From contig DJPS01000036.1 in NCBI GenBank assembly GCA_002438625.1, forward strand, positions 1 to 6,258: DNA of 6,258 nucleotides, given 5' to 3'. This stretch comes from Christensenella sp. UBA6406 (GTDB lineage Bacteria; Bacillota; Clostridia; Christensenellales; UBA1242). The stretch's first letter is position 1, and each line of letters starts with the position of its first letter. Positions 1 through 6,071 of this stretch are shown one piece after another. The position numbers and the translations under genes were made by a program. Below the pieces are notes generated by a model. That model saw only the letters and a program-made list of their open reading frames with translations. It did no database searches and was not told the origin of the DNA.

Positions 1-9
1 GTTTTTTAT

Positions 10-13
10 GGAG
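10..13 (+). promoter_or_regulatory. Ribosome binding site that decides the gpmI start
   Basis: GGAG at 10-13 lies 9 nt before the ATG at 23. The earlier in-frame ATG at 8 overlaps this GGAG and has only seven T-rich bases before it in the window. The protein from 23 begins MNKLCLIILDGYG, which matches the family's usual N terminus, so 23 is preferred. Confidence 0.75.
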
Positions 14-22
14 TGCGATTAT

Positions 23-1567
23 ATGAATAAATTATGTTTAATCATTTTGGATGGATATGGTGTTGCACACACTTTTGATAGCGATGAAAATAGGCGTGCG
101 TTTTTAGGTTCGCTTTTAACTAATCAAAAGCAGGATAAAATTGAGATAGACACCATTATAAAAGGAAAGGGCGAACCTTTTGATTCTGTGGCAACTTCAA
201 CTGATAATGATTTTAGGGCATTATTTAATAAATATCCATATACACTTTTAAATGCATCATCATATTTTGTTGGGCTACCTTTTGGGCAAATGGGCAATAG
301 TGAAGTTGGGCATTTAAACATAGGTGCGGGCAAGGTTGTAAAGCAAGATTTAATAAGAATAAACGATGAGATAGAAACGGGCGAATTTGACAAAAGGTTA
401 AGTGCGATTAAAGTTGAAAGAGGAAGGAAGTTGCATTTAATGTGCCTTGTTTCAAATGGGTGTGTTCATTCTAACATTGCTCATTTATTTGCGTGTATAG
501 ATTATTTTGGAAATAAGAGTGTAAAGGTTTGTGTGCATTTCATAAGTGATGGGCGAGATACGGACCCTCATAGCGGTTTAAAGTTTGCTGAAATGTTGAA
601 CGAAAAAATTTGCAAAAGTAATTATAAAAATATTATAATTGCATCTTTGTCTGGCAGATATTTTGCGATGGATAGAGAGAAGAATTTTGATAGAACGGAA
701 GAATATTTTGATATTGTAACGCAAAATGCGGATGATGATTTATCTATAGAAAATGTGTTTAATGTAAATTATGATAGTGGCATAACTGATGAATTTATAG
801 AGCCTGTTGCTTTAAGTTGTTGCGGGGCAATAGAAACGAACGACACTGTGTTTATGTTAAATTTTAGGGCGGATAGGATGAGACAAATTGCAAAAATGTT
901 TATTGACCATAAAGAATTAAATTTGCAACTTTATTCAATGACATCATATAGCGATGATTTTGCGGGGGCTGTAAATGTAATTTATTCACCTGAAAAGATT
1001 GAACACAATTTAAGTTCTGTAATTTCATCTTATGGGTTAAAGCAACTTAAAGTTGCGGAGCAAAGCAAATATGCACATGTAACATATTTTTTAAATGGTG
1101 GGATTGAAACTCCTTATAAGGGTGAAGATAGAGTGCTTGTGCCAATGGCAGATGTGAAAACTTTTGACTTAAAACCTGAAATGTCCGCAAGTGGCGTTTA
1201 TGAAAATGTGAAAGTTGGGATGGATAAGGGTTATGACTTTATTTGCGTAAATTTTGCAAATTGTGATATGGTTGGGCATACGGGAGTGTTAAAGGCAAGT
1301 CAAGTTGCGGTTGAAACTGTAACCCATTATGCATCTAATTTGGTAGATTACGCAAAAGAAAAGGGATATATTGTGGCAATCACTGCCGACCACGGAAATT
1401 GCGAGATAATGGAAGTTGATGGAAATCCACACACTGCACACACAAACAACAAAGTGCCATTTTTAATTGCAAATGCAAATAAAGAAATCAATTTAAAACC
1501 AAATGGCTCACTTTGCAATATTATGCCAACCATTTTAGAACTTATGGGCATAGAAGCTGAAAAATAA
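23..1567 (+). CDS. gpmI: 2,3-bisphosphoglycerate-independent phosphoglycerate mutase
   Basis: This cytoplasmic glycolytic enzyme interconverts 3- and 2-phosphoglycerate through a phosphoserine intermediate and two metal ions, usually Mn. The 514-residue protein is of normal family length and all the expected active-site residues are visible: D10 in ILDGYG, the phospho-acceptor S93 in GQMGNSEVGH, H149, R178 and D179 in SDGRDTDP, R212 and R218 in GRYFAMDR, R282 and R285 in NFRADR, K349 in SKYAHVTYF, D415 and H419 in NCDMVGHTG, D456 and H457 in TADHGN, and the PHTAHT motif near 470. The spacing from the first Asp to the nucleophile Ser is 83 residues, against about 50 in the well-studied enzymes, so roughly 33 residues are inserted between about 14 and 60. 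The C terminus stops soon after the ELMG motif and lacks the usual EMTG-type tail. The protein contains no tryptophan. Activity looks intact. The start is set by GGAG at 10-13. No other glycolytic gene is visible nearby. Confidence 0.96.
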   Translation: MNKLCLIILDGYGVAHTFDSDENRRAFLGSLLTNQKQDKIEIDTIIKGKGEPFDSVATSTDNDFRALFNKYPYTLLNASSYFVGLPFGQMGNSEVGHLNIGAGKVVKQDLIRINDEIETGEFDKRLSAIKVERGRKLHLMCLVSNGCVHSNIAHLFACIDYFGNKSVKVCVHFISDGRDTDPHSGLKFAEMLNEKICKSNYKNIIIASLSGRYFAMDREKNFDRTEEYFDIVTQNADDDLSIENVFNVNYDSGITDEFIEPVALSCCGAIETNDTVFMLNFRADRMRQIAKMFIDHKELNLQLYSMTSYSDDFAGAVNVIYSPEKIEHNLSSVISSYGLKQLKVAEQSKYAHVTYFLNGGIETPYKGEDRVLVPMADVKTFDLKPEMSASGVYENVKVGMDKGYDFICVNFANCDMVGHTGVLKASQVAVETVTHYASNLVDYAKEKGYIVAITADHGNCEIMEVDGNPHTAHTNNKVPFLIANANKEINLKPNGSLCNIMPTILELMGIEAEK

Positions 1568-1591
1568 ATTTTTATATAGTTTAAAATATAA

Positions 1592-1623
1592 AAAAACTCC
1601 ACACGAATTTATGGAGTTTTTTT
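1592..1623. terminator. Bidirectional terminator between gpmI and the ABC operon
   Basis: A perfect 11-bp stem (1592-1602 with 1613-1623) encloses a 10-nt loop. The core is CTCCA/TGGAG, flanked by six A on the left and six T on the right. It therefore reads as stem plus U-tract on both strands. It lies 25 nt after the gpmI stop and 44 nt after the permease stop on the minus strand, so it can end both convergent transcripts. Confidence 0.88.
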
Positions 1624-1666
1624 GATTTAAATTATTTTTTCATTTTTCTATTATTTTATTATTTCT

Positions 1667-2599
1667 TCATTTATTATTTATTATTTTTTGCCTTTTTGGG
1701 CTTTGTTTTGGTTTGTGAAATTTTGATAGGAGAATGAAGGCTACGGCACTTAGGGCAATGGTTGAAAGGACAACCAAATATTGTGCTGTTGTTGTAACTT
1801 GGATGCCAAAGAAATAAAAGTTTCCATCAAAGGCATTTTTTATTGCTGTTATTGTTTCTGGTGGCAAATCGTTGCTCATTTCATTTAGGGTGCCGTTTAA
1901 ATAGAAGTTTCTAAATAAAATTACGCTATATGTGCCTGGGTTAAATGAAACAATGTTGCGGATTGGTTCTTTAAATTGAGAAATTGGCATATATGCACCG
2001 CAAATAAAGCCATAAATTGATGAAACTAGGGTAGCAACTGCACTCACTCCGCCTTGCGAGTTGATAAAGCGTTCAATAACAGAAGCAAGAAGGCAACCTA
2101 AAAGGCAAGTTATGAAAGTTACAAGAATAATCATAAGGCAGTCGCCAAATGAAAGGTAAAAGCCCACAATTCCAAGATAGATAAAGCCGACAAGGGCAGT
2201 TATGGTGCAGACGATAAATGTTGAAATAAAATTGGCAATGAAATAACTCAAATTGATTAATTGCTTAGATGTTGGGGTTATGTAAATATCTTTTATATTG
2301 CCGTTTATTTTGTCGTAAACCATAACAATGTTAGAGCAAAATGCAATGGTTACGCAAATTACGCCCATAATTGAAGACATTAGCCAACCGCCAGCAAAGC
2401 CATTTAAAAGGGTGCTAGATAGGGTTATGCCGTCTGGCAAACTTTGCGTAAGTGTTTGTATGTAAACATCTTTTAGGAAGGTTACGAAAAGCACTAGCAA
2501 AATTAGTGGTGTGATAAGCGACATATAAAATGTAACTTTATCTTTAAAATATAACTTTATATTTCTTGCAACTAAAAGTTTTAATTTGCTATAATTCAT
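1667..2599 (-). CDS. ABC-2 type exporter, membrane subunit
   Basis: This is the permease partner of the ATPase encoded just upstream. The 310 residues show the six-helix ABC-2 layout: hydrophobic segments at about 25-43, 72-95, 115-142, 150-174, 185-208 and 273-292, with polar stretches at 44-65 and 230-270. The segment near 200-225 (GAYMPISQF, then FNPGTY) matches the conserved ABC-2 pattern of a small-residue/Pro motif after helix 5 followed by a Pro-Gly-Tyr stretch. A basic cytoplasmic tail (KFHKPKQSPKRQK) ends the protein. It begins one base after the ATPase stop, and its AAGGAG lies inside the end of the ATPase gene, so the two are probably translationally linked. The family includes daunorubicin-type (DrrB-like) and other drug or lipid exporters. 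The substrate cannot be told from the sequence. Confidence 0.9.
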   Translation of the reverse strand: MNYSKLKLLVARNIKLYFKDKVTFYMSLITPLILLVLFVTFLKDVYIQTLTQSLPDGITLSSTLLNGFAGGWLMSSIMGVICVTIAFCSNIVMVYDKINGNIKDIYITPTSKQLINLSYFIANFISTFIVCTITALVGFIYLGIVGFYLSFGDCLMIILVTFITCLLGCLLASVIERFINSQGGVSAVATLVSSIYGFICGAYMPISQFKEPIRNIVSFNPGTYSVILFRNFYLNGTLNEMSNDLPPETITAIKNAFDGNFYFFGIQVTTTAQYLVVLSTIALSAVAFILLSKFHKPKQSPKRQKIINNK

Positions 2600-2600
2600 T

Positions 2601-3524
2601 TTAATTTATCTCCTTTATATTTTTTCCTGTTACATTTAAGAAAACTATATCCATACGACCTTTTATAACTTCATAGTCTGTGAAAAGGGTAGGGTTGCTT
2701 GCAATAATTTGTGTTGCTATTTTTAAATCTTCTATTTCAATTTCTGTATATTGCTTTTCTTTTTTAATTTTAACATTATATTCTTTTGCAATCTTTTTTA
2801 ACGCTTCACCATCTAGTGGGTTATATATGCGAATAAAGTCGTTGGCATAGGCTGTTTTTAACTCGTTTGGTGTGCCGTTTGCAACAATTTTACCACTATC
2901 CAAAATTATAACATAATCCGCTTCGCTTGCTTCTTCCATATAGTGCGTGGTTAAAAAGATTGTTAAACCTTTGCTTTTGCGTAAATTATTTAAAACTTGC
3001 CACACTTTTATGCGTGTTTGTGGGTCAAGCCCTGTTGTGGGTTCATCTAAAATTAAAATTTTGGGGTCGTGGAGCAATGCCCTTGCTATGTCAATCTTTC
3101 GCTTTTGTCCACCGCTTAATTTACCAAAATCTCGCTTTAATAGGTCTTTAAAGTCAAGCAAATTTTGCAAATATTCCAACTTTTGCTCAAACTCTTTTCC
3201 TATTATTCCATACAATCCTGCCTTTATTTTTAGGTTGTCGTATACGGTTAAGTTTTTATCTAAAAATGAAGATTGATAAACTATTCCAATTAGTGCTTTT
3301 ATTTTATTTGGTTCTTTTTCTATGTCAAATCCGCAAATTTTTACTTCACCTGCATCTTTTTCTAAATCACCAGACATTATGCTAATTGTGGTTGATTTTC
3401 CCGCACCATTCACACCTAAAAATGCAAAAAATTCACCTTCATTCACTTTAAAACTGATGTCGTCAACTGCTTTAACATCGTTAAAATATTTTTTTAAGTT
3501 GTTAATTTCTATAATCTTTTCCAT
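2601..3524 (-). CDS. ABC exporter ATP-binding subunit, CcmA/DrrA type
   Basis: This peripheral membrane ATPase would power the adjacent permease. The 307 residues hold one complete nucleotide-binding domain: Walker A GVNGAGKST at 37-45, Q-loop Gln84, signature LSGGQ at 136-140, Walker B ILILDEP with D160 and E161, D-loop GLD at 165-167, and the switch His194 in LTTHYMEEA. After about residue 225 comes the extra C-terminal domain typical of DrrA-like exporters, ending with a GRMDIVFLNVTGK motif close to the family's conserved end. All catalytic residues are present. AAAAGGAAA about 10 nt upstream is the ribosome binding site. It follows the tetR stop by 30 nt and precedes the permease by one base, so it is the middle gene of the operon. 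An efflux role fits the context. The substrate is unknown. Confidence 0.95.
   Translation of the reverse strand: MEKIIEINNLKKYFNDVKAVDDISFKVNEGEFFAFLGVNGAGKSTTISIMSGDLEKDAGEVKICGFDIEKEPNKIKALIGIVYQSSFLDKNLTVYDNLKIKAGLYGIIGKEFEQKLEYLQNLLDFKDLLKRDFGKLSGGQKRKIDIARALLHDPKILILDEPTTGLDPQTRIKVWQVLNNLRKSKGLTIFLTTHYMEEASEADYVIILDSGKIVANGTPNELKTAYANDFIRIYNPLDGEALKKIAKEYNVKIKKEKQYTEIEIEDLKIATQIIASNPTLFTDYEVIKGRMDIVFLNVTGKNIKEIN
2610..2615 (-). promoter_or_regulatory. Permease ribosome binding site inside the ATPase gene
   Basis: A perfect AAGGAG on the minus strand lies 10 nt before the permease ATG and within the last five codons of the ATPase reading frame. Only position 2600 separates the ATPase stop from the permease start. 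This geometry favours translational coupling and roughly equal production of the two subunits. Confidence 0.8.
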
Positions 3525-3554
3525 ATTATTATTGTTTCCTTTTATAATTTTTTT

Positions 3555-4133
3555 TTACTCGCTTTCTTCTATCTTTTTAAAGCGGTCAAGCAATGATTCG
3601 TATTCAAATGTTACCATTTCACTTATCTGCTCATCTGTGAATGTGCAAAAGTTTGTTGCTACCATAGATGCAATAGAGTGGACAAAAAGCCAATTATAAA
3701 AATATAGTTTTTTGGCATTTTTAGCGGTTAAATTAGTCGCTTTTTGCACTATTTCTAAAATATGTTCGCTCATATGCTCATTTTCGCAAAAGTCATCTAC
3801 CACTTTATTTTTGTGTGGATTATCTTGCATAAACATAAATTTAAATAAATTTGGTTCATTTTTAGCAAAATTAATGTAGGCAAGTCCTGTGCCTTTAAAT
3901 TTTGGGGTTGCGTTTTCGCCTTTGCTTATGTATGTTTCGTAAACTTCATTCGTTTTTTGCTTTAAATCATTTTTTAATTCTTCCATATTTTCATAGTTCG
4001 AGAAAATTGGAATAACTGATGAATTTAATTTTTTTGCAATTTCTCTTGCTGTTATGCTTTCTATGCCTTTTTCCTTTAATAAAGAAAAACTTGCATCTAA
4101 AATCATTTGCTTTGTAAATTTGCTTTTAGTCAT
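3555..4133 (-). CDS. TetR/AcrR-family repressor of the ABC operon
   Basis: This 192-residue transcription factor is first in the operon. An N-terminal helix bundle carries the helix-turn-helix at about 27-48: ITAREIAKKL is the positioning helix and SSVIPIFSN the start of the recognition helix, followed by NMEELK. The usual GVS..T.Y.HF pattern is replaced by a variant (IPIFSNYENMEEL) that resembles a subgroup of Firmicutes TetR proteins. The C-terminal half is helical and includes YINFAKNEPNLFKFMF, which resembles the ligand-binding domain of several efflux regulators. AAGGAA lies 7 nt before the ATG. The operon promoter directly upstream overlaps perfect palindromes, so autorepression that is lifted by a ligand of the exporter is the likely logic. 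The ligand cannot be predicted. Confidence 0.9.
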   Translation of the reverse strand: MTKSKFTKQMILDASFSLLKEKGIESITAREIAKKLNSSVIPIFSNYENMEELKNDLKQKTNEVYETYISKGENATPKFKGTGLAYINFAKNEPNLFKFMFMQDNPHKNKVVDDFCENEHMSEHILEIVQKATNLTAKNAKKLYFYNWLFVHSIASMVATNFCTFTDEQISEMVTFEYESLLDRFKKIEESE

Positions 4134-4163
4134 TTTCCCTTTCCTTAATTATTATATATCAAG

Positions 4164-4182
4164 TGTTATATAACATATGTTA
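4164..4182. promoter_or_regulatory. Overlapping palindromes, probable TetR operator
   Basis: Two perfect 12-bp palindromes overlap by five bases: TGTTATATAACA at 4164-4175 and TAACATATGTTA at 4171-4182. They share the half-site TAACA, and a further TGTTA lies at 4186-4190. The second palindrome contains the -10 hexamer of the tetR promoter and the first covers its expected start point. Position and symmetry fit an operator for the dimeric repressor encoded 31 bases away. Which regulator binds here is inferred. Confidence 0.7.
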
Positions 4183-4205
4183 CATTGTTAAAAATAAAAT
4201 GTCAA
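4177..4205 (-). promoter_or_regulatory. Promoter of the tetR-ABC operon
   Basis: On the minus strand a perfect TTGACA -35 (4200-4205) is followed after 17 nt by TAACAT (4177-4182), a 4/6 match to TATAAT. Transcription would start near 4170, giving a leader of about 37 nt before the tetR ATG. The -10 lies inside a palindrome, so repressor binding would exclude RNA polymerase. Confidence 0.7.
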
Positions 4206-4246
4206 GCAATTTTAAAAAATAATTTGAAAAAGGCTAAAAAATGTGA

Positions 4247-4274
4247 TTGACAAAATAATTTATGATGGTATAAT
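4247..4274 (+). promoter_or_regulatory. Extended -10 promoter of tdk
   Basis: TTGACA (4247-4252), a 16-nt spacer and TATAAT (4269-4274) are both perfect hexamers. TG at 4266-4267 gives the extended -10 form TGnTATAAT. Start of transcription is expected near 4281, about 29 nt before the tdk ATG. It is back to back with the tetR promoter, but the palindromes there are more than 60 bp away, so tdk is probably not controlled by that repressor. Confidence 0.85.
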
Positions 4275-4309
4275 AATTGAAGTTAGTTTAAGTTTAGGGA
4301 GAATAGTAA

Positions 4310-4876
4310 ATGTCTAAATTGTATTTTAAATATGGTGTTATGGGGAGTTCTAAAAGTGCTATTGCATTAATGACAAAATATAATTACGAGCAAAAGGGGT
4401 TTAATATAAAGCTAATCAAACCAGCCATAGACACAAGGGATGGGGATATGGTAAGTTCACGCATTGGTATATCCTGCAAATGTTTTAAGTTTGGTAAGGA
4501 TTTTGATTTGCTTAAATATTTTAACGAGCAAAATAGTTTAAAGAAGATAAACGGCGTTATTGTGGATGAAGTTCAGTTTTGCACAAGGGAGCAAATTGAG
4601 GAGTTAAGGGAGATTGCTAACTTTGTTTCAGTTATTTGTTTTGGCTTAAAGACTAATTTTAAAAGCGAGTTATTTGAAGGTAGCAAAAGGCTTTTGGAGA
4701 TTGCGGACAATATAAGCGAGATAAAAACAGTTTGCAAGTGTGGCAACAAGGCAATTATCAATGCTAAGGTTGTTGGTGGCAAAATTGTTAAGGATGGAAA
4801 CGAGATTGACATTGGCGGGGATGAAAAATACATATCTATTTGCTATAATTGCTGGCTTAAAGGTAAGGTTGATTAA
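4310..4876 (+). CDS. tdk: Thymidine kinase, type II (TK1-like)
   Basis: This cytoplasmic salvage enzyme phosphorylates thymidine (and deoxyuridine) to the monophosphate using ATP. The 188 residues have the full type II layout: P-loop YGVMGSSKS with K15 and S16, the DTRDGDMVSSRIG segment at 41-53, Walker B-like VIVDEVQF with D86 and the presumed catalytic base E87, the FGLKTNFKSELFEGSKRLLE segment at 111-130 that holds the thymidine-binding lasso region, and four zinc-ligand cysteines at C142, C144, C178 and C181. The P-loop has SSK where many relatives have SGK, and DEVQF replaces the common DEAQF. Neither change removes a catalytic residue. AGGGAG lies 8 nt before the ATG and a consensus promoter sits just upstream, so it appears to be transcribed alone. 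Length is normal for bacterial enzymes. Confidence 0.95.
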   Translation: MSKLYFKYGVMGSSKSAIALMTKYNYEQKGFNIKLIKPAIDTRDGDMVSSRIGISCKCFKFGKDFDLLKYFNEQNSLKKINGVIVDEVQFCTREQIEELREIANFVSVICFGLKTNFKSELFEGSKRLLEIADNISEIKTVCKCGNKAIINAKVVGGKIVKDGNEIDIGGDEKYISICYNCWLKGKVD

Positions 4877-4980
4877 ATTGTGTTTGCAAATTAGCAAGTA
4901 TTTTAGATTAAGGCAAGTTTTAAAGCGAAAATGCTTTTAAGTTAAAATAATAGGAAAATAAAAGTTAAAATTAAATAAAT

Positions 4981-5022
4981 AAAAGGCTAAATAATTTTAT
5001 TTTATAAATTTAGTCTTTTTTT
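4981..5022 (+). terminator. Rho-independent terminator downstream of tdk
   Basis: A 12-bp stem (4981-4992 with 5008-5019) contains one G-U pair and encloses a 15-nt AT-rich loop. The 3' arm, ATTTAGTCTTTT, runs into a tract of seven T at 5016-5022. It lies 104 nt after the tdk stop. The stem is AT-rich, so its efficiency is uncertain. The A-tract on the left is short, so action on the minus strand would be weaker. Confidence 0.7.
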
Positions 5023-5104
5023 GTTTTGCTTTTCATATATGTAAATGTACAAGCATTAAAAATTTTAAAATTGTTGTGGCTAAGAGAGTGAAAAGGTTTG
5101 AAAG

Positions 5105-5110
5105 TATAAT
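5105..5110 (+). promoter_or_regulatory. Possible -10 box for the membrane-anchored protein gene
   Basis: A perfect TATAAT stands 84 nt before the ATG at 5195 and after the tdk terminator. No acceptable -35 is found at 16-19 nt upstream, where the sequence is AAGAGAG-like, so this would be weak or need an activator. Such hexamers also arise by chance in AT-rich DNA. Confidence 0.3.
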
Positions 5111-5160
5111 TTATTTTAAAAAATATATAAAAATCATTTTAAGCAATTATTTTAATTTTT

Positions 5161-5177
5161 ATTAATGCAACATTAAT
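5161..5177. repeat. Inverted repeat next to a ribosome binding site
   Basis: ATTAATG (5161-5167) and CATTAAT (5171-5177) are perfect inverted copies around CAA. Six T follow, then AAGGAG six bases after the repeat. It could be an operator or a weak leader hairpin. With only one G-C pair the RNA stem would be unstable, so a protein binding site is somewhat more likely than an RNA switch. Confidence 0.45.
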
Positions 5178-5194
5178 TTTTTTAAGGAGTTAAT

Positions 5195-5896
5195 ATGAAA
5201 AGAAAGGGCAAAAAAATATTGTGGTTCACACTTGGAATGGTCGTTTTTTGTGCATTAATTATATTGTGTTACGAATTGTTTTTTAAGGTAGAACCAATGA
5301 AGCTAGCAAAAAATAATGTAAGCGAAAATGGCGTAAGTTTCTTTGTTGATTCTACAAACGACAATGTTAATTTAAAGTTGTCATCAGGCACAAGGGAAAA
5401 TCCGTATAATTTAGATGGCGTTCATAACGAAATGAAGCCATTTACACTTTTAATTTTTAAAACAACTTTAAATGGCATTAGCGACCCAAGTTTTACGGCA
5501 AAAATTAACGGAACTGAATATCAAGGCGTTTTAGAACTTAACCCGTGCGATGGCACATTTGTTACAGACTTAGGCATTTTACTTGACAATAATGCCGAAA
5601 TAAATGTAACTATAAATGTGAATGATATGGAATTCACTTTTACGCCAACCAATCTAAATTCTAAATGGGGGCTAAGTTTTGAAGAAGCACTTGACATAGG
5701 GCTAGAAAATATGAAGGGCATTATAGAAGGCTTAATTGAAAATGGCAAGTTTAATGGCGAATGTTATGTTAAGGTAATTTCAGACCCTAGCGGAGTTTTA
5801 AATATTTATTATTATTACATAGGTATTGTAGATGTAAGTGGCAACATTTATTCTATTGTGTTAGATACGGCGGATGGCAAAATTTTAAGTAAATAA
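5195..5896 (+). CDS. Membrane-anchored extracytoplasmic protein of unknown function, possible PepSY-like C terminus
   Basis: I do not recognise a named family for the whole protein. Its 233 residues start with a basic N-end (MKRKGKK) and one hydrophobic helix at about 9-30. This suggests an uncleaved anchor with the rest outside the membrane, since no clear lipobox or cleavage site is visible. Residues 35-155 are rich in beta-prone and Asn/Thr/Asp segments, as in extracellular beta-domains. Residues 161-233 (FEEALDIGLENMKG, then YYYYIGIVDVSG, ending LDTADGKILSK) recall PepSY domains: a helix, then strands ending in a D..TGK-type turn. This is a weak resemblance. AAGGAG 5 nt before the ATG supports the start. 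It is flanked by terminators on both sides, so it is probably transcribed alone. The codons at 5324-5340 are repeated exactly in the downstream spacer. Confidence 0.85.
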   Translation: MKRKGKKILWFTLGMVVFCALIILCYELFFKVEPMKLAKNNVSENGVSFFVDSTNDNVNLKLSSGTRENPYNLDGVHNEMKPFTLLIFKTTLNGISDPSFTAKINGTEYQGVLELNPCDGTFVTDLGILLDNNAEINVTINVNDMEFTFTPTNLNSKWGLSFEEALDIGLENMKGIIEGLIENGKFNGECYVKVISDPSGVLNIYYYYIGIVDVSGNIYSIVLDTADGKILSK

Positions 5897-5919
5897 TAGC
5901 AAAATAAAATAATTATAAT

Positions 5920-6000
5920 TTAAACAAATTTAATGTTGTTGTTTTATAGTTTTTAGATTTTTAAGAGTAAAAGCATATAATTTGTTTAAAATTTGTTTAA
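5920..6000. repeat. AATTTGTTTAA repeats: two in tandem and one inverted copy
   Basis: The 11-mer AATTTGTTTAA occurs twice without a gap (5979-5989 and 5990-6000), and its exact inverse TTAAACAAATT lies at 5920-5930. All three sit between the stop of the membrane-anchored protein gene and its terminator. They could pair as a long-range hairpin with a loop of about 50-60 nt, or be binding sites. Low base complexity limits the certainty. Confidence 0.5.
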
Positions 6001-6016
6001 TCAATTAAAAATTTTA

Positions 6017-6048
6017 AAGAAAGTTGCAATAATGATTGCAATTTTTTT
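6017..6048 (+). terminator. Rho-independent terminator after the membrane-anchored protein gene
   Basis: A perfect stem TTGCAAT (6024-6030) with ATTGCAA (6035-6041) closes an AATG tetraloop and is followed by seven T (6042-6048). The purine-rich AAAGAAAG before it can extend the stem against the T-tract with A-U and G-U pairs. It lies about 127 nt after the stop at 5896. Confidence 0.85.
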
Positions 6049-6064
6049 AATTTTATTGTATAAT
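6036..6064 (+). promoter_or_regulatory. Candidate promoter of the last, partial gene
   Basis: TATAAT at 6059-6064 is preceded after exactly 17 nt by TTGCAA (6036-6041), a 4/6 match to TTGACA. The -35 lies in the 3' arm of the terminator stem and the terminator T-tract forms part of the spacer. Transcription would begin near 6071, giving a leader of about 120 nt. Confidence 0.6.
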
Positions 6065-6071
6065 AAAAACT

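Larger units (their letters stand above)
4877..5194. other. Intergenic region between tdk and the next gene
   Basis: These 318 bases are very AT-rich and hold no convincing gene. What can be seen is a weak 5-bp hairpin at 4922-4937 (AAAGC/GCTTT), the tdk terminator at 4981-5022, an isolated TATAAT at 5105-5110, a 7-bp inverted repeat at 5161-5177 and the AAGGAG (5184-5189) of the following gene. I see no tRNA, rRNA or recognisable riboswitch. Confidence 0.7.

Noticed and set aside
8..22. In-frame ATG at 8 as the gpmI start, adding MECDY.
   Set aside because: It overlaps the GGAG that serves the ATG at 23, has no visible ribosome binding site of its own, and the extra residues do not match the family N terminus.
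124..393. Minus-strand open frame of 89 codons inside gpmI.
   Set aside because: It lies fully within a well-supported gene, has no ribosome binding site and no recognisable protein features.
2927..3276. Two overlapping plus-strand open frames opposite the ABC ATPase.
   Set aside because: The ATPase on the other strand has every family motif. These frames have cysteine- and leucine-rich translations typical of antisense shadows.
3322..3699. Plus-strand open frame of 125 codons spanning the ATPase/tetR junction.
   Set aside because: It is antisense to two solid genes and lacks promoter, ribosome binding site and domain features.
4318..4360. SSK instead of SGK in the thymidine kinase P-loop as a sign of inactivation.
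   Set aside because: The essential Lys and following Ser remain, all other motifs are intact, and from memory MGSSK-type loops occur in related anaerobes, so this looks like lineage variation.
4922..4937. Hairpin AAAGC/GCTTT shortly after tdk as the main terminator.
   Set aside because: Only five pairs and a run of four T; the hairpin at 4981-5022 is longer and has a better T-tract.
4740..4940. Plus-strand open frame of 66 codons overlapping the 3' end of tdk.
   Set aside because: Most of it lies inside tdk, including the zinc-ligand codons, and there is no independent start signal.
4877..5194. Riboswitch or small RNA in the long spacer after tdk.
   Set aside because: Apart from the terminator and a short palindrome there is no conserved-looking structured core; the sequence is nearly all A and T.
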